A stretch of 64,000 nt of DNA from Flavobacteriales bacterium UBA5081 (GCA_002415785.1 DIAJ01000003.1:136097-200096); one strand, 5' to 3'; positions 1 through 9,270 are shown, numbered from the stretch's first letter. Numbers and translations: made by a program. The notes: generated from the sequence alone by a model not told the origin.

Positions 1-1373
1 GTAGCTGAATTAGGATCTGTCCAGTTAATATCTGCTGTTGTTGCGGTAATATTTGTTGTTGTTAATGTATCCGGAGATAAACAAGAAGGAATTTCTTCAA
101 CAGTGAAATCATCTAATCCAAACCCATAATACGATGCAGCTGAATATGATTGCCAGAAGCTTATGTAAATATTCATACCGGCATAAGCTGAAAGATCAAC
201 TGTTCTTTCAGTCCAAGAAGTGTTAGTTACCGAATAAGAAGCAAGCGTGTCAGTAAAGTCTGCTACAGAACTACCTGTAGTAGAAACCAAAACACTATAG
301 TCATTTGGATAAGAAGCACTTTCTACTATATCCCAAATTTTCATTTGCATGTTTTTAGCAACAGGTAGTGAAAGTTGAGGTGTTATAAGATGATCGTCAT
401 TATTCCCCATACCATGAGCAACCCATGAACCCGACCTTGGTGTTAAATAAGTGTCATCTTGAGTCCAAGTATTTCCATCATTATCATCATTGATTACTTT
501 CCAGCAACTCCATACCCCATTATTTAATGTTCCGTCATAATCCTCAGTATAAGGATACGAAGCAATAGATAAACAAGGTGTTGTAAAAGTTGAAACCGAA
601 GACCATGTACTCGTATCACCAACTCCACAAATTGATCGAACATACCAATCATAAACTGTGTTTGATGATAAGCCACTTAAATTATAAGGGGGAGTTGACG
701 TTATATGAACAACATTTCCTGTTCCTGGACTAAAACCAGTTGTGTCATATTCAATTTCCCACTCCGTAGCTGAATTAGGATCTGTCCAATTTAGACCTGC
801 GGTTGAGGTTGTTATATTAGAAGAAATTAACCCAGTTGGAGTAAAACATGATGGAAACCCAATTTGAACATCATCAACAAACCAGTCATCTCCGTTGTCA
901 TTTTCCATAACAAAAGCTACATAAACAGATTGACCAGAATATGAAGCTAAACTAATCGTATCTGCAGTATAAGAAGTAGTAAAATCAGTTTCAGTGTATG
1001 ATTTTATTGTTGTAAAGCTTGCTGCATTTGTCTGAGATGATGTTGATACTCTTATCGAATATATTGATCCATAATCTGACCCAAAAGATTGTTTATGGAA
1101 AAACATCAAACTATCAGCTGCTGTTATAGAAACCAATGGTGTTACTAACCAATCTTCTGCTGTCCCTGATGCAACATTTTCGTAACCTATAGATGCGGCT
1201 CCAGAACCAGTATTAGCAGAGGTTGATAACTGCCAATCTTCAACTGTTCCTGTTCCATTTTCAAAAAATGTCCAACCTGTTGGTGGGAAACTTGATTCAA
1301 ATCCCTCAGTTAGTGTTTGGGCAAATAACGCTATTGGTATTAGCGCACCCAATAAAGTAAAAATCCGTTTCAT
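1..1373 (-). CDS. Secreted adhesin-like protein with choice-of-anchor J and Fn3 modules (C-terminus outside window)
   Basis: The reading frame stays open from an ATG at 1373 (reverse strand) to the left edge of the window, so only the N-terminal ~457 residues are visible. It starts with a signal peptide (MKRIFTLLGALIPIALFAQ). A choice-of-anchor J/cleaved-adhesin-like domain follows (about residues 20-170, with FESSFPPTGW and EDWLVTPLVSI), then a fibronectin type III module (about 175-255) with an NWTDPNSATEWEIEY-type core, then a second anchor-J domain (about 260-430) and the start of a second Fn3. The unit repeats with an exact 765-bp period. Such proteins are usually T9SS cargo in Bacteroidota; the sorting domain would lie outside the window. 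The extracellular role is inferred from architecture only. Confidence 0.85.
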   Translation of the reverse strand, partial: MKRIFTLLGALIPIALFAQTLTEGFESSFPPTGWTFFENGTGTVEDWQLSTSANTGSGAASIGYENVASGTAEDWLVTPLVSITAADSLMFFHKQSFGSDYGSIYSIRVSTSSQTNAASFTTIKSYTETDFTTSYTADTISLASYSGQSVYVAFVMENDNGDDWFVDDVQIGFPSCFTPTGLISSNITTSTAGLNWTDPNSATEWEIEYDTTGFSPGTGNVVHITSTPPYNLSGLSSNTVYDWYVRSICGVGDTSTWSSVSTFTTPCLSIASYPYTEDYDGTLNNGVWSCWKVINDDNDGNTWTQDDTYLTPRSGSWVAHGMGNNDDHLITPQLSLPVAKNMQMKIWDIVESASYPNDYSVLVSTTGSSVADFTDTLASYSVTNTSWTERTVDLSAYAGMNIYISFWQSYSAASYYGFGLDDFTVEEIPSCLSPDTLTTTNITATTADINWTDPNSA

Positions 1374-1435
1374 AAAATAATAATTTGGTTATAAAATTTG
1401 CTACAAAAATGAAGTTGTTCTCTCTTCAAAGTCGT

Positions 1436-1466
1436 CAAATGTATATCAAATTTATCGACAATCAAA
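1436..1466 (-). promoter_or_regulatory. Bacteroidetes-type promoter for the secreted adhesin-like gene
   Basis: On the minus strand, TTTG (1466-1463) is followed after 19 bases by TACATTTG (1443-1436). This matches the Bacteroidetes TTTG-N19-TAnnTTTG pattern and leaves a leader of roughly 60 bases before the ATG at 1373. A second -7-like TAAATTTG sits at 1454-1447 without a well-spaced -33 partner. Confidence 0.6.
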
Positions 1467-1524
1467 ACAATTTCGTCGAAAAGTTAAAATTTTAACATAT
1501 CGGAAAGGTTTTTATTTCAGCAAA

Positions 1525-1554
1525 TTGCACTACTCAATTATATTTATATCTTTA
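1525..1554 (+). promoter_or_regulatory. Possible promoter of the Na+/H+ antiporter gene
   Basis: TTG (1525-1527), a 19-base spacer and TATCTTTA (1547-1554), one base off TAnnTTTG, lie about 26 bases upstream of the ATG at 1581. Position and spacing fit, but the -7 element is imperfect. Confidence 0.42.
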
Positions 1555-1580
1555 TCCTCGCAATTTACCATCAATTAAAT

Positions 1581-3827
1581 ATGGACAAAATACTCCTTTT
1601 TCTATGCTTGATATTTAGCATACAACTTCAAAGTTTTTCTTCTTCAATTTCAACAGACTCCGTAATTCACAAACAACATAATGAAGAAGTAATTCATTCT
1701 ATTAATGAAGAGCAGTCCAATAATCATTCTACCGACACAGCTCCTGTGTTATTTATCATCCTCTCCATATTTATTGGCGTTGCCACCAGGCACTTTCTCA
1801 AAAAAAGCCCTATTCCTTTTACCGTTCTACTTTTAATCATAGGACTTATCTTAGGCTTAATTAATCGACTAGGCTACTTTAGCAATTACTCCTTAGTAGA
1901 CTTAAGTGCAATTGGTGCTTCCATCAACTTTGCCGCTCACATAGATCCTCACATGTTGCTTTTTATCTTTTTGCCAATTTTAATTTTTGAAGCGGCTTAT
2001 GCTATGGATTTGCACACTTTTAAGAAGAGCTCCACCAATGCCATTTTATTAGCAGTACCCGGTATTTTAATTGCGCTCTTTCTAACCGCTGCAATTGCCA
2101 TGAGTTTTTCTGCAAGTGGATTGGGTTTAGAAAACTGGAATTGGTCTTTGGCACTTATGTTTGGCGCCATTGTTAGTGCTACAGATCCGGTTGCAGTTGT
2201 TGCACTCTTAAAAGATTTAGGCGCAAGTAAAAAATTGGGAACACTTATAGAAGGTGAGTCTTTATTAAATGACGGAACTGCCATTGTCCTTTTTATGGTT
2301 TTCTTTTTAAGCATAAGCGGTCAAGCTGATGATGGTAGCCCAATCGTTGAATTTTTCCGAGTGGCTTTTGGTGGTCTTCTTGTAGGTTTAATTTTTGGAT
2401 ACCTTATTATATACTGGATTAAAAACGTATTTAATGATACACTCGTAGAAACAAGTTTAGTAATCGCTGCAGCTTACTTAACTTTTTATGTTGCCGAACA
2501 CCTCTTTCACGTTTCAGGTGTATTGGGCTTAGTGGCTTTAGGATTAGTAATTGGCGGAGTGGGAAATTCGAGAATTAGTCCTCAAGTGGAACACTTCATG
2601 CATGAGTTCTGGGAGCTTGCCGGTTTTATTGCCAACTGTTTAATCTTTTTAATTGTAGGTGTAGTTATAGCCGAAAGAAGTGTTTTTAACTTAAATGACT
2701 TCCTCTTACTCGGCCTATTTTACATAGGAATTCACATTGTTCGTGGACTTGTTATTCTGATCCTTTATCCCTTTATGAAAAAGTCGGGCTATGGCTTGCC
2801 TAAAAAAGATGCAATTGTTGTTTGGTATGGAGCGCTAAGGGGTGCTATTGGCCTGGCTTTAGCTTTAATTGTTGCCGATGTTGACGACCAATATATCTCA
2901 CAAGAAATTAAAGATCAGTTCTTGTTTTTTACCGCCGGAATTGTGACGCTCACTTTGTTAATCAATGCTACCACTATTAAGTTTCTAGTTGAAAAGCTAG
3001 GTTTGACCAAAATAACTCCTGCAAAAGGATTGATGCTAAAAAATGCGAGAGAGCATTTGTATGAAAACACCTCTAAACAAATTGAACTATTAAAAAAAGA
3101 TCGATTTGTAAAAAAGTCTGACTGGGAACAAGTTAAAAGCTATTTACCGGATACAAAAATTCACCGTGAGATTGAAGGTGTTGAATCACATGAAGCGATT
3201 GCGGAGCTGAGAAAGCGATTTCTGGAAGCGGAAAAAAGCAGCTATTGGCATCAGTTTAGAGATGGTTTGCTTGGTGCAGAAGGAGTTAAAGTACTTAGCG
3301 ACAACATTAGTCGTTTATTAGATCAAGGTGGACAGATTTCGCTTTCCGATCGACAAGATTTAGAAGAAAGCTGGGAAACGCCAAAGTTACTTGCTAAAGT
3401 TAGTAAGTGGCCAATTCTCGGAAAATTTGTCAACGACTGGTTTCTCGACAGAATGACTCTTAGCTATGATTGCGCAATGAGTTTTGTAATGGCTCAAGAG
3501 GAAGCTTTAAGGTTAATTGAAAGTATGCGTTCCAGCGGGAAAGAGGAGGAAAATCTCATTGAAATCATCGAAAGTGAAATTAACGCTAACAGAATTGAAG
3601 GTCAGACTTTCTTAAGAAACCTAAGAAAAAACTACCCTGAAGTATATCAAGCTGTTTCTACAACTCAAGCAGTTCGTTCATTGTTAAACTATGAAGCTAA
3701 AACCATTGAAAGACTCCAAAAAAGAGGTAGAATCGACAGCGCTGAAGCCAGTCGAATGATGCAATCGATTGATGAGAGAATGAAGCGCTTGCAAAAAAAT
3801 CCACCTTCAATTGAATCTAAGAATTAG
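1581..3827 (+). CDS. Na+/H+ antiporter, CPA1/NhaP type, with long cytoplasmic tail
   Basis: A 748-residue membrane protein. A signal-like hydrophobic N-terminus is followed by a hydrophilic linker (residues 22-52) and about a dozen membrane segments to residue ~470. The CPA1 ion-site motifs are present: SATDPVAVVALL (about 199-210, the TDP hinge) and GESLLNDGTAIV (about 225-236). It would exchange cytoplasmic protons for Na+ (or K+) at the inner membrane. The ~260-residue C-terminal tail (490-748) is charged and helical and contains no domain I recognise; in NhaP-like proteins such tails are regulatory. The stop codon overlaps the convergent ispG gene by 11 bases. Cation specificity cannot be read from sequence. 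Confidence 0.9.
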   Translation: MDKILLFLCLIFSIQLQSFSSSISTDSVIHKQHNEEVIHSINEEQSNNHSTDTAPVLFIILSIFIGVATRHFLKKSPIPFTVLLLIIGLILGLINRLGYFSNYSLVDLSAIGASINFAAHIDPHMLLFIFLPILIFEAAYAMDLHTFKKSSTNAILLAVPGILIALFLTAAIAMSFSASGLGLENWNWSLALMFGAIVSATDPVAVVALLKDLGASKKLGTLIEGESLLNDGTAIVLFMVFFLSISGQADDGSPIVEFFRVAFGGLLVGLIFGYLIIYWIKNVFNDTLVETSLVIAAAYLTFYVAEHLFHVSGVLGLVALGLVIGGVGNSRISPQVEHFMHEFWELAGFIANCLIFLIVGVVIAERSVFNLNDFLLLGLFYIGIHIVRGLVILILYPFMKKSGYGLPKKDAIVVWYGALRGAIGLALALIVADVDDQYISQEIKDQFLFFTAGIVTLTLLINATTIKFLVEKLGLTKITPAKGLMLKNAREHLYENTSKQIELLKKDRFVKKSDWEQVKSYLPDTKIHREIEGVESHEAIAELRKRFLEAEKSSYWHQFRDGLLGAEGVKVLSDNISRLLDQGGQISLSDRQDLEESWETPKLLAKVSKWPILGKFVNDWFLDRMTLSYDCAMSFVMAQEEALRLIESMRSSGKEEENLIEIIESEINANRIEGQTFLRNLRKNYPEVYQAVSTTQAVRSLLNYEAKTIERLQKRGRIDSAEASRMMQSIDERMKRLQKNPPSIESKN

Positions 3828-5751
3828 ACACCTCAACCCAATCTCCATGCTCTTTAATTAAAGTTATTAGAGCATCAACAGCTTCTTTTTCGGGAACATT
3901 TTTTCGAACGACTTCTTTTTCTTTATACAAAGTAATTTTTCCGGGACCAGTACCTACGTAGCCGTAATCTGCATCTGCCATTTCTCCGGGACCATTGACA
4001 ATACAGCCCATTATCCCAATTTTAACTCCCTTTAGGTGAGAAGTTACTGCGCGGATTTTTGCAGTAGTTTCTTGTAGATCAAAAAGTGTTCTACCACAAG
4101 AAGGACATGAAATATACTCAGTTTTAGAAATTCTGCTTCTACTGGCCTGTAAAATTCCAAATGCCGTATTCAAAACAACTTTTGCTCCACCGCAGTTAAC
4201 TGCTTCCGGCCAAATTCCATCGATTAAACCATCTACCAGCAATGCACCAAAATCTGTTGCCGACGCCAACTGAAAGCTTTCAACATCTAAATTTCGGTAA
4301 CTTCTTTTTGCAATTACAGGGCAATCGAGCTCTTTGTCCATAAGCTCAATAATGGCTCTTCTTTGCTCTGCCATGCCGTGCAAATTATTGGTTGTTAAAA
4401 CTAAAATTGCATTCGGATAGTCGGCTAATTTTTTAATAAAATCATCTTCTAACAAATCCGCTAAACTAGCTTCCACAAAAAACGGACACTCAGTAGGCAT
4501 TACTTTCTCGACAAACTCATCTGCTTTTACGAATGCATAATGACGAGCTTTCATCATGTTCTCTGTCCAAATGTCGTAATCTTGAACAACCCCTAAAGTA
4601 CCGGGAATTTCAAAGTTCACCTGGTGTCGACCAACATAAATATAATCAGTGGCCTGATCCATGATATTCCACTTGTCTAAAGGCACTGAATAATTGTATC
4701 CCCAAGCAAAAAAAGAGGCTTGAGTTATTTTTTCTGACTTAGATAAATCTCCAAAAACAATAGGAACTTGATTATTCCCAACATTTAAAATTGAACGACT
4801 ATTTCTTCTCTGAAAGTTAAAAAAATCAATTGTTTGTCTCTCTATTTCAGGAATTGAATCGTGCTTTTCTCTTCCTAAATACCGGTCGACTAATTTTTTT
4901 GCTACAGGAATTTCCGCTTCGGGCTCTTCCGTTAAGGAAACCCTAACTGTATCGCCTAATCCATCCTCCAATAAAGTGCCAATTCCAACCGCCGATTTTA
5001 TACGACCGTCTTCTCCGTCTCCGGCTTCAGTAACTCCTAAATGCAATGGGTAATCCATTCCCTCTTTGTTCATTTCTGCAACCAAAAGGCGATAAGCCTG
5101 AACCATTACTAATGTGTTGCTGGCTTTCATAGAAAGAACAATTTCATGGTAATCATGCTTTCTGCAAATGCGCAAAAACTCCATTGCCGACTCCACCATG
5201 CCTTTAGGTGTGTCGCCATACCTACTCATAATTCGATCCGACAAAGAGCCATGATTTGTTCCAATACGCATGGCAACACCCTCTTCCTTGCAAATTTTTA
5301 CCAGTGGAGTGAATTTTTCTTCAATTCTTGCTAGCTCTGCCTGATAAGATTCATCCGTATATTCAATGTTTTCAAACCTCTTCTTGTCGGCGTAGTTTCC
5401 CGGGTTCACTCTAACCTTCTCAACAATACGAGCAGCTATTTCTGCAGCATTTGGCGTAAAGTGAATATCGGCTACTAAGGGCGTATCGTAGCCTAATGCT
5501 CTTAGTTTATCTTTTATATTTTTAAGGTTCTCGGCTTCTTTTTTACTGGGAGCAGTAATTCTAACCAACTCACAACCGGCTTCAATCATACGAATCGACT
5601 GCTCAACACTTGCATCGGTATCCATGGTGTCAGTTGTGGTCATCGATTGTAAGCGAATGGGATAATCTACACCCATTGCTAAATTTCCAATCTTAACAAC
5701 ACGACTTTTTCTGCGGGTATATGTACTTAAGCTTTCGCAAAATTTTTCCAT
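3817..5751 (-). CDS. ispG: 4-hydroxy-3-methylbut-2-enyl diphosphate synthase (IspG/GcpE), long form
   Basis: Converts methylerythritol cyclodiphosphate to HMBPP in the MEP isoprenoid pathway, using a [4Fe-4S] cluster. The N-terminal TIM barrel begins with YTRRKSRVVKIGN and continues through ITAPSKKEAENL and RIGTNHGSL. The C-terminal cluster domain carries CPSCGRTLFDLQ and GCIVNGPGEMADADYGYVG with the ligand cysteines. At ~644 residues it is the long form (plants, Bacteroidetes, Chlamydiae) with a large insert between barrel and cluster domain; E. coli IspG is ~370. I chose the ATG at 5751 (MEKFCESL): the GTG at 5763 falls on a putative -7 element, and family members start near this position. 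It supplies the isoprenoids a UbiA enzyme elsewhere in the window would need, but it is not linked to that cluster. Confidence 0.95.
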   Translation of the reverse strand: MEKFCESLSTYTRRKSRVVKIGNLAMGVDYPIRLQSMTTTDTMDTDASVEQSIRMIEAGCELVRITAPSKKEAENLKNIKDKLRALGYDTPLVADIHFTPNAAEIAARIVEKVRVNPGNYADKKRFENIEYTDESYQAELARIEEKFTPLVKICKEEGVAMRIGTNHGSLSDRIMSRYGDTPKGMVESAMEFLRICRKHDYHEIVLSMKASNTLVMVQAYRLLVAEMNKEGMDYPLHLGVTEAGDGEDGRIKSAVGIGTLLEDGLGDTVRVSLTEEPEAEIPVAKKLVDRYLGREKHDSIPEIERQTIDFFNFQRRNSRSILNVGNNQVPIVFGDLSKSEKITQASFFAWGYNYSVPLDKWNIMDQATDYIYVGRHQVNFEIPGTLGVVQDYDIWTENMMKARHYAFVKADEFVEKVMPTECPFFVEASLADLLEDDFIKKLADYPNAILVLTTNNLHGMAEQRRAIIELMDKELDCPVIAKRSYRNLDVESFQLASATDFGALLVDGLIDGIWPEAVNCGGAKVVLNTAFGILQASRSRISKTEYISCPSCGRTLFDLQETTAKIRAVTSHLKGVKIGIMGCIVNGPGEMADADYGYVGTGPGKITLYKEKEVVRKNVPEKEAVDALITLIKEHGDWVEVSNS

Positions 5752-5762
5752 GGATTTTTTCA

Positions 5763-5770
5763 CAAAATTA
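5763..5770 (-). promoter_or_regulatory. Putative -7 element upstream of ispG
   Basis: TAATTTTG on the minus strand matches TAnnTTTG and would give a very short leader before the ATG at 5751. No well-placed TTTG -33 element is visible: a TTG at 5789-5787 leaves only a 16-base spacer. This is weak. Confidence 0.3.
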
Positions 5771-5969
5771 AACTTTCTAACGGCTTCAACAGCCTGAAAT
5801 TACTTTTGTTTTTAAAAGAGGTGCTTTGGTAGTCAGTTTTGTCGCTTTGGTAGATTAAATTAAATTGTTTGTCTATTTTATTGTTTGAAATTCAACAACT
5901 AAGCTAAATTATCATTAAAATTACGTTTCTAAAACCATCACAATTATCGACAAGAAACTCGACATAGAA

Positions 5970-6179
5970 TTGAATGCTTCAAAAATTTTCATCGACTACC
6001 GGAGTCAGTCGAAGGAGGCTATTTTTGATCTTTGCGATATGAATGGAAGAATTAGATTGAGCGGGACGATAATTCCCAACAATAAAAAAGAAGTTGACAT
6101 TAGTCGTTTAAAAAATGGCCAATATCAAGTTTATGTGATTGATAATGGTGAAATTGCTAAAAAACTAATACGACTTTAG
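5970..6179 (+). CDS. Small T9SS sorting-domain-like protein or gene remnant
   Basis: A 69-residue reading frame from a TTG start; no ATG is available. The frame is open further upstream to 5919, preceded by a TAA, so the true start is unclear. The sequence IFDLCDMNGRIRLSGTI... DISRLKNGQYQVYVIDNG... KKLIRL closely follows the C-terminal type A sorting domain: a beta-hairpin with a D-NGR turn, then L-xx-G-Y-V and a final basic-hydrophobic strand. It lacks a signal peptide and any cargo domain. It may be a domain fragment left from a deleted secreted protein or a real small orphan protein. It overlaps the convergent hydrolase gene by 15 bases. Confidence 0.4.
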   Translation: MNASKIFIDYRSQSKEAIFDLCDMNGRIRLSGTIIPNNKKEVDISRLKNGQYQVYVIDNGEIAKKLIRL

Positions 6180-6968
6180 GCTTAGCTCTTTGGCAAAAAG
6201 CTTTATGGCTTTAAAAGTATATTCAGGATACTCAATCGGTAAAATGTGCCCCGCTTCTTCTACCATAGCAAAACTTCCTTTTTCACTTAGCTGTGATTCA
6301 GCTTTAAGCACCTTGTAGACTAAAATCTCATCTTCTTTACCTGCAAAATAAGCAAAAGGAAAAGGAGCAAACTTAAGTACAATCTCCCTTTCCTTTCGTC
6401 TTTTCATTCCTTCTACAGTAGCAACAATGCTTTGCAAATCACATCTTTGAGCCATTTTAGAATAAGCTTTAATGTGAAAGTGAGTTTTGCGTTTTTTTGC
6501 TTTAAAAAAAGTAGGCAATAAAAGCTCTATCGCTTTATCTCTATTTTCTTTCACCAACTGAATGAGTTGATTTCTGGAGCGTTTTCTAACCAATGAATCT
6601 CCTTTTGCAGTGGAGTTAATTAATAGCAAGCCTTTAACATAGTCAGGACTTTTTTCGGCGAAAGCCAAAGCTACATAGGCGCCTAAAGAATGTCCTACAA
6701 ATAAGGCTTTACGAATTTTTAATTCCTTTAGCAAACTATGAATTGCTTCAGCCATAAGCTCCATACTGTGAACATACCCAATCGCTTTTGAATCTCCGTG
6801 TCCAGGTAAGTCAGGTATGATTAGTCGATAGTTTTTAGCTAAACGACTGCTGAAGGCTTTCCACAAATCTCCATTTGCCAAAAAACCGTGAATCAAAACA
6901 ATTGTGCTCCCTTTACCTTTGTCTTGATAGGCCAATTGTTCACCGCGAAACTCATGAAAACGCTTCAT
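6165..6968 (-). CDS. Alpha/beta-fold hydrolase
   Basis: A 267-residue cytoplasmic protein with the full alpha/beta-hydrolase signature. It has the oxyanion-region motif VLIHGFLANGDLW (about 24-36), DLPGHGDS (53-60), the nucleophile elbow GHSLGA with Ser94, a probable acid in FAGKEDEIL, and the catalytic His in EEAGHILPIE near the C-terminus. The length is typical for the family, and the substrate cannot be deduced. It lies 2 bases downstream of the aminopeptidase P gene on the same strand and is probably co-transcribed with it. Confidence 0.88.
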   Translation of the reverse strand: MKRFHEFRGEQLAYQDKGKGSTIVLIHGFLANGDLWKAFSSRLAKNYRLIIPDLPGHGDSKAIGYVHSMELMAEAIHSLLKELKIRKALFVGHSLGAYVALAFAEKSPDYVKGLLLINSTAKGDSLVRKRSRNQLIQLVKENRDKAIELLLPTFFKAKKRKTHFHIKAYSKMAQRCDLQSIVATVEGMKRRKEREIVLKFAPFPFAYFAGKEDEILVYKVLKAESQLSEKGSFAMVEEAGHILPIEYPEYTFKAIKLFAKELSLKSY

Positions 6969-6970
6969 TT

Positions 6971-8260
6971 TTAGGCATTCATTGCGGCTTCTATCTCTTC
7001 AATTTCCAACGGAATATGCCCCATTAAATCTTTGTGACCATCTTCAGTAATTAAGATGTCATTTTCTAAGCGAATACCCATATTCTCTTCGCGAATGTAG
7101 ATTCCGGGCTCAACGGTGAACACAGCTCCTGCTTCAATAGGCTCATACCAGCTTCCTACATCGTGAACATCCAAACCAATGTAATGAGAAGTTCCGTGCA
7201 TAAAGTACTTTTTGTACGCAGGCCAATCAGGGTTTTCATTCTTTACCTCTTCCTGACTTAGCAAACCTAGCTTTAGAAGTTGTTCTGTCATCATTTCACC
7301 CACTTTTTTGTGGTATTCATGCAAAGTAATGCCGGGACGTAAAATTGCTGTAGCTTGCTTCATTACTGTTAAAACAGCAGTGTAAACTTCTTTCTGACGC
7401 TCCGTAAACTTGCCGTTAACCGGAACAGTTCTGGTTAAATCAGATGCGTAATTTGCATACTCTGCTCCAAAGTCCATTAAGATTAAATCGCCGTCTTTGC
7501 ATTCTTGGTTGTTTTGAACATAATGAAGAACACAGGCATTAAAACCCGAAGCTAAAATAGGTTCGTAAGCAAAACCTCTTGAACGATTGCGTAAAAACTC
7601 ATGCATAATCTCAGCCTGAATCTCAAACTCCATTACACCGGGCTTAATAAATTTTAAAATGCGATCTACTGCCTTTCCGGTAATGTTACAAGCTTGTTGC
7701 ATCAATTCGATCTCTTCCGGCTCTTTAATGGCTCTTAATTTATGTAGTATTGGTGCAGAACGCTCATAATTGTGATTCGGGTATTCTTTAGTGAGCCAAT
7801 CTCTAAAGCGATCGTCTCTAGTCTGCACCGTTGTGTCTGCACGTAAATGCTCATTGTCGTTTAAGTATATATTCTCTGCTTCATAAATAATGGCATTCAG
7901 TGTCTTTTCAAAATCTTTTAACCAAAAAACAGTTTTAATACCCGAGGTTTTCTCTGCTGCCTCTTTGGTTAGTTTTTCTCCTTCCCAAATGGCAATTTCA
8001 TCATTTGTTTCTTTTAAGAAAAGCATCTCTTTGTATTTCTCCATAGGTGCATCGGGAAAAATTACCAGAATCGATTCTTCTTGATCTACGCCACTCAAGT
8101 AAAAAATATCATTGTTTTGGCGAAAAGGCATCGTCCCATCAGCATTAGTGGGCATAATGTCGTTTGAATTAAAAATTGCCAAAGATTTTGGCTTAAGCGC
8201 CTTGGCAAATTTTACTCTGTTTTTTACGAATAAATTATTGTTGATTGGTAAATACTTCAT
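6971..8260 (-). CDS. Xaa-Pro aminopeptidase (M24B, aminopeptidase P)
   Basis: A 429-residue metallopeptidase that removes N-terminal residues preceding proline. An N-terminal creatinase-like domain (1-170, including DGTMPFRQNNDIFYLSG) is followed by the pita-bread catalytic domain. Dinuclear-metal ligands are recognisable in LILMDFGAEYANYASDLTRT (two Asp), GTSHYIGLDVHD (His), FTVEPGIYI (Glu) and MGIRLENDILIT (Glu). The length fits PepP-type enzymes. It is first in a two-gene operon with the alpha/beta hydrolase. A -7-like TATCTTTG lies about 20 bases upstream. Confidence 0.93.
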   Translation of the reverse strand: MKYLPINNNLFVKNRVKFAKALKPKSLAIFNSNDIMPTNADGTMPFRQNNDIFYLSGVDQEESILVIFPDAPMEKYKEMLFLKETNDEIAIWEGEKLTKEAAEKTSGIKTVFWLKDFEKTLNAIIYEAENIYLNDNEHLRADTTVQTRDDRFRDWLTKEYPNHNYERSAPILHKLRAIKEPEEIELMQQACNITGKAVDRILKFIKPGVMEFEIQAEIMHEFLRNRSRGFAYEPILASGFNACVLHYVQNNQECKDGDLILMDFGAEYANYASDLTRTVPVNGKFTERQKEVYTAVLTVMKQATAILRPGITLHEYHKKVGEMMTEQLLKLGLLSQEEVKNENPDWPAYKKYFMHGTSHYIGLDVHDVGSWYEPIEAGAVFTVEPGIYIREENMGIRLENDILITEDGHKDLMGHIPLEIEEIEAAMNA

Positions 8261-8280
8261 AGCTTATTTTTAATGAAAAA

Positions 8281-8288
8281 CAAAGATA
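8281..8288 (-). promoter_or_regulatory. Putative -7 element of the aminopeptidase P operon
   Basis: TATCTTTG on the minus strand is an exact TAnnTTTG match about 20 bases before the ATG at 8260. I see no clean -33 TTTG at 19-21 bases upstream. Confidence 0.4.
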
Positions 8289-8431
8289 CGATGCTGGAGG
8301 GGCATAGAAAAATTTAGGGGTGGAAATTCAAAAATGAAAAACCAAATTTAATTTAGCTTGTTTAAAAAGTGAAAATTACAATTAAGACTTATTAAGAACC
8401 AGTCTAAATAAAATAATTAAAAGTAGAAAAA

Positions 8432-8462
8432 TTGGCTTACAATAAATCAAGGTTTAAATTTG
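8432..8462 (+). promoter_or_regulatory. Promoter of the sdhCAB operon
   Basis: TTG (8432-8434) and TAAATTTG (8455-8462) are separated by 20 bases, matching the Bacteroidetes consensus. The ATG of sdhC follows 31 bases after the -7 element. The rest of the 233-base divergent gap (8261-8493) is A/T-rich with no gene. Confidence 0.65.
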
Positions 8463-8493
8463 CGGTCAATTAGCTAAATTAAAAATTCTTCTG

Positions 8494-9270
8494 ATGAGCG
8501 AATCAAAAGGTTTAATTAAATCACACATTGTAAAAAAGTATTGGATGGCTTTCACCGGCTTATTCCTTTGTCTTTTTCTTGTAGGTCACTTAATTGGCAA
8601 CTTGCAACTCTTTGCCACCACCTACGAAGGTCAACTTCAGTTTAACGAATATGCCGTATTTATGACGACAAATCCGGCGGTAAAAATTCTTTCGTATTTG
8701 ACGTATTTTAGCATACTGTTTCACTTAGTAGACGGTATTGTTATTACTGCGGCAAATCGAAAAGCTCGACCTCAGGGCTATGCATACAACAAGCCGTCTG
8801 CAAACTCAATGTGGTCTTCCAGAAATATGGGAATATTAGGAACAATCATCTTTGTTTACATTGTAGTTCACATGCAAAACTTCTGGTATGAATACAAGTT
8901 TGGTTCTACTCCCTATATGATGACAGAAGACGGAAGTGCTCCAGTATTAAAGGACGGCTCAGTAGTAAAAGGTGGAACCATTGAAAATGGGGAAGTCCTT
9001 TTAAACGGAGAAGTTATGGGAGCAGCTATGAGAGACTTATATACAGTAGTTTTAGAAGGATTTCAAAACCCTATTTTAGTGGCATTTTATGTGTTAGGTA
9101 TGATTGCCATTGCTTTTCACTTAGTACATGGTTTTCAAAGTGCTTTTCAATCTTTAGGGTTGAGAAATCAAACTTACACACCAATTATTAAGAAACTTGG
9201 ATATGCTTTTGCCATCATTGTTCCGGCTTTGTTTGCAATTATTCCAATATACATGTATTTAATGGCCTAA
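8494..9270 (+). CDS. sdhC: Succinate dehydrogenase cytochrome b subunit
   Basis: A 258-residue, five-helix membrane anchor of complex II, the single-subunit diheme-type family found in Bacteroidota and Epsilonproteobacteria. Histidines suited to haem b ligation occur in membrane segments: FLVGHLIGNL (about 29-38), ILFHLVDG, VVHMQNFW and AFHLVHGFQSAF. A ~45-residue hydrophilic insert (about 142-186, rich in Gly/Glu) separates two helices. It passes electrons from succinate oxidation to menaquinone. It is the first gene of sdhCAB, with an 18-24 base gap to sdhA. Confidence 0.95.
   Translation: MSESKGLIKSHIVKKYWMAFTGLFLCLFLVGHLIGNLQLFATTYEGQLQFNEYAVFMTTNPAVKILSYLTYFSILFHLVDGIVITAANRKARPQGYAYNKPSANSMWSSRNMGILGTIIFVYIVVHMQNFWYEYKFGSTPYMMTEDGSAPVLKDGSVVKGGTIENGEVLLNGEVMGAAMRDLYTVVLEGFQNPILVAFYVLGMIAIAFHLVHGFQSAFQSLGLRNQTYTPIIKKLGYAFAIIVPALFAIIPIYMYLMA

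Noticed and set aside
1997..2314. 105-residue ORF opposite the antiporter
   Set aside because: It is a shadow of the antiporter coding frame, with no promoter or family resemblance.
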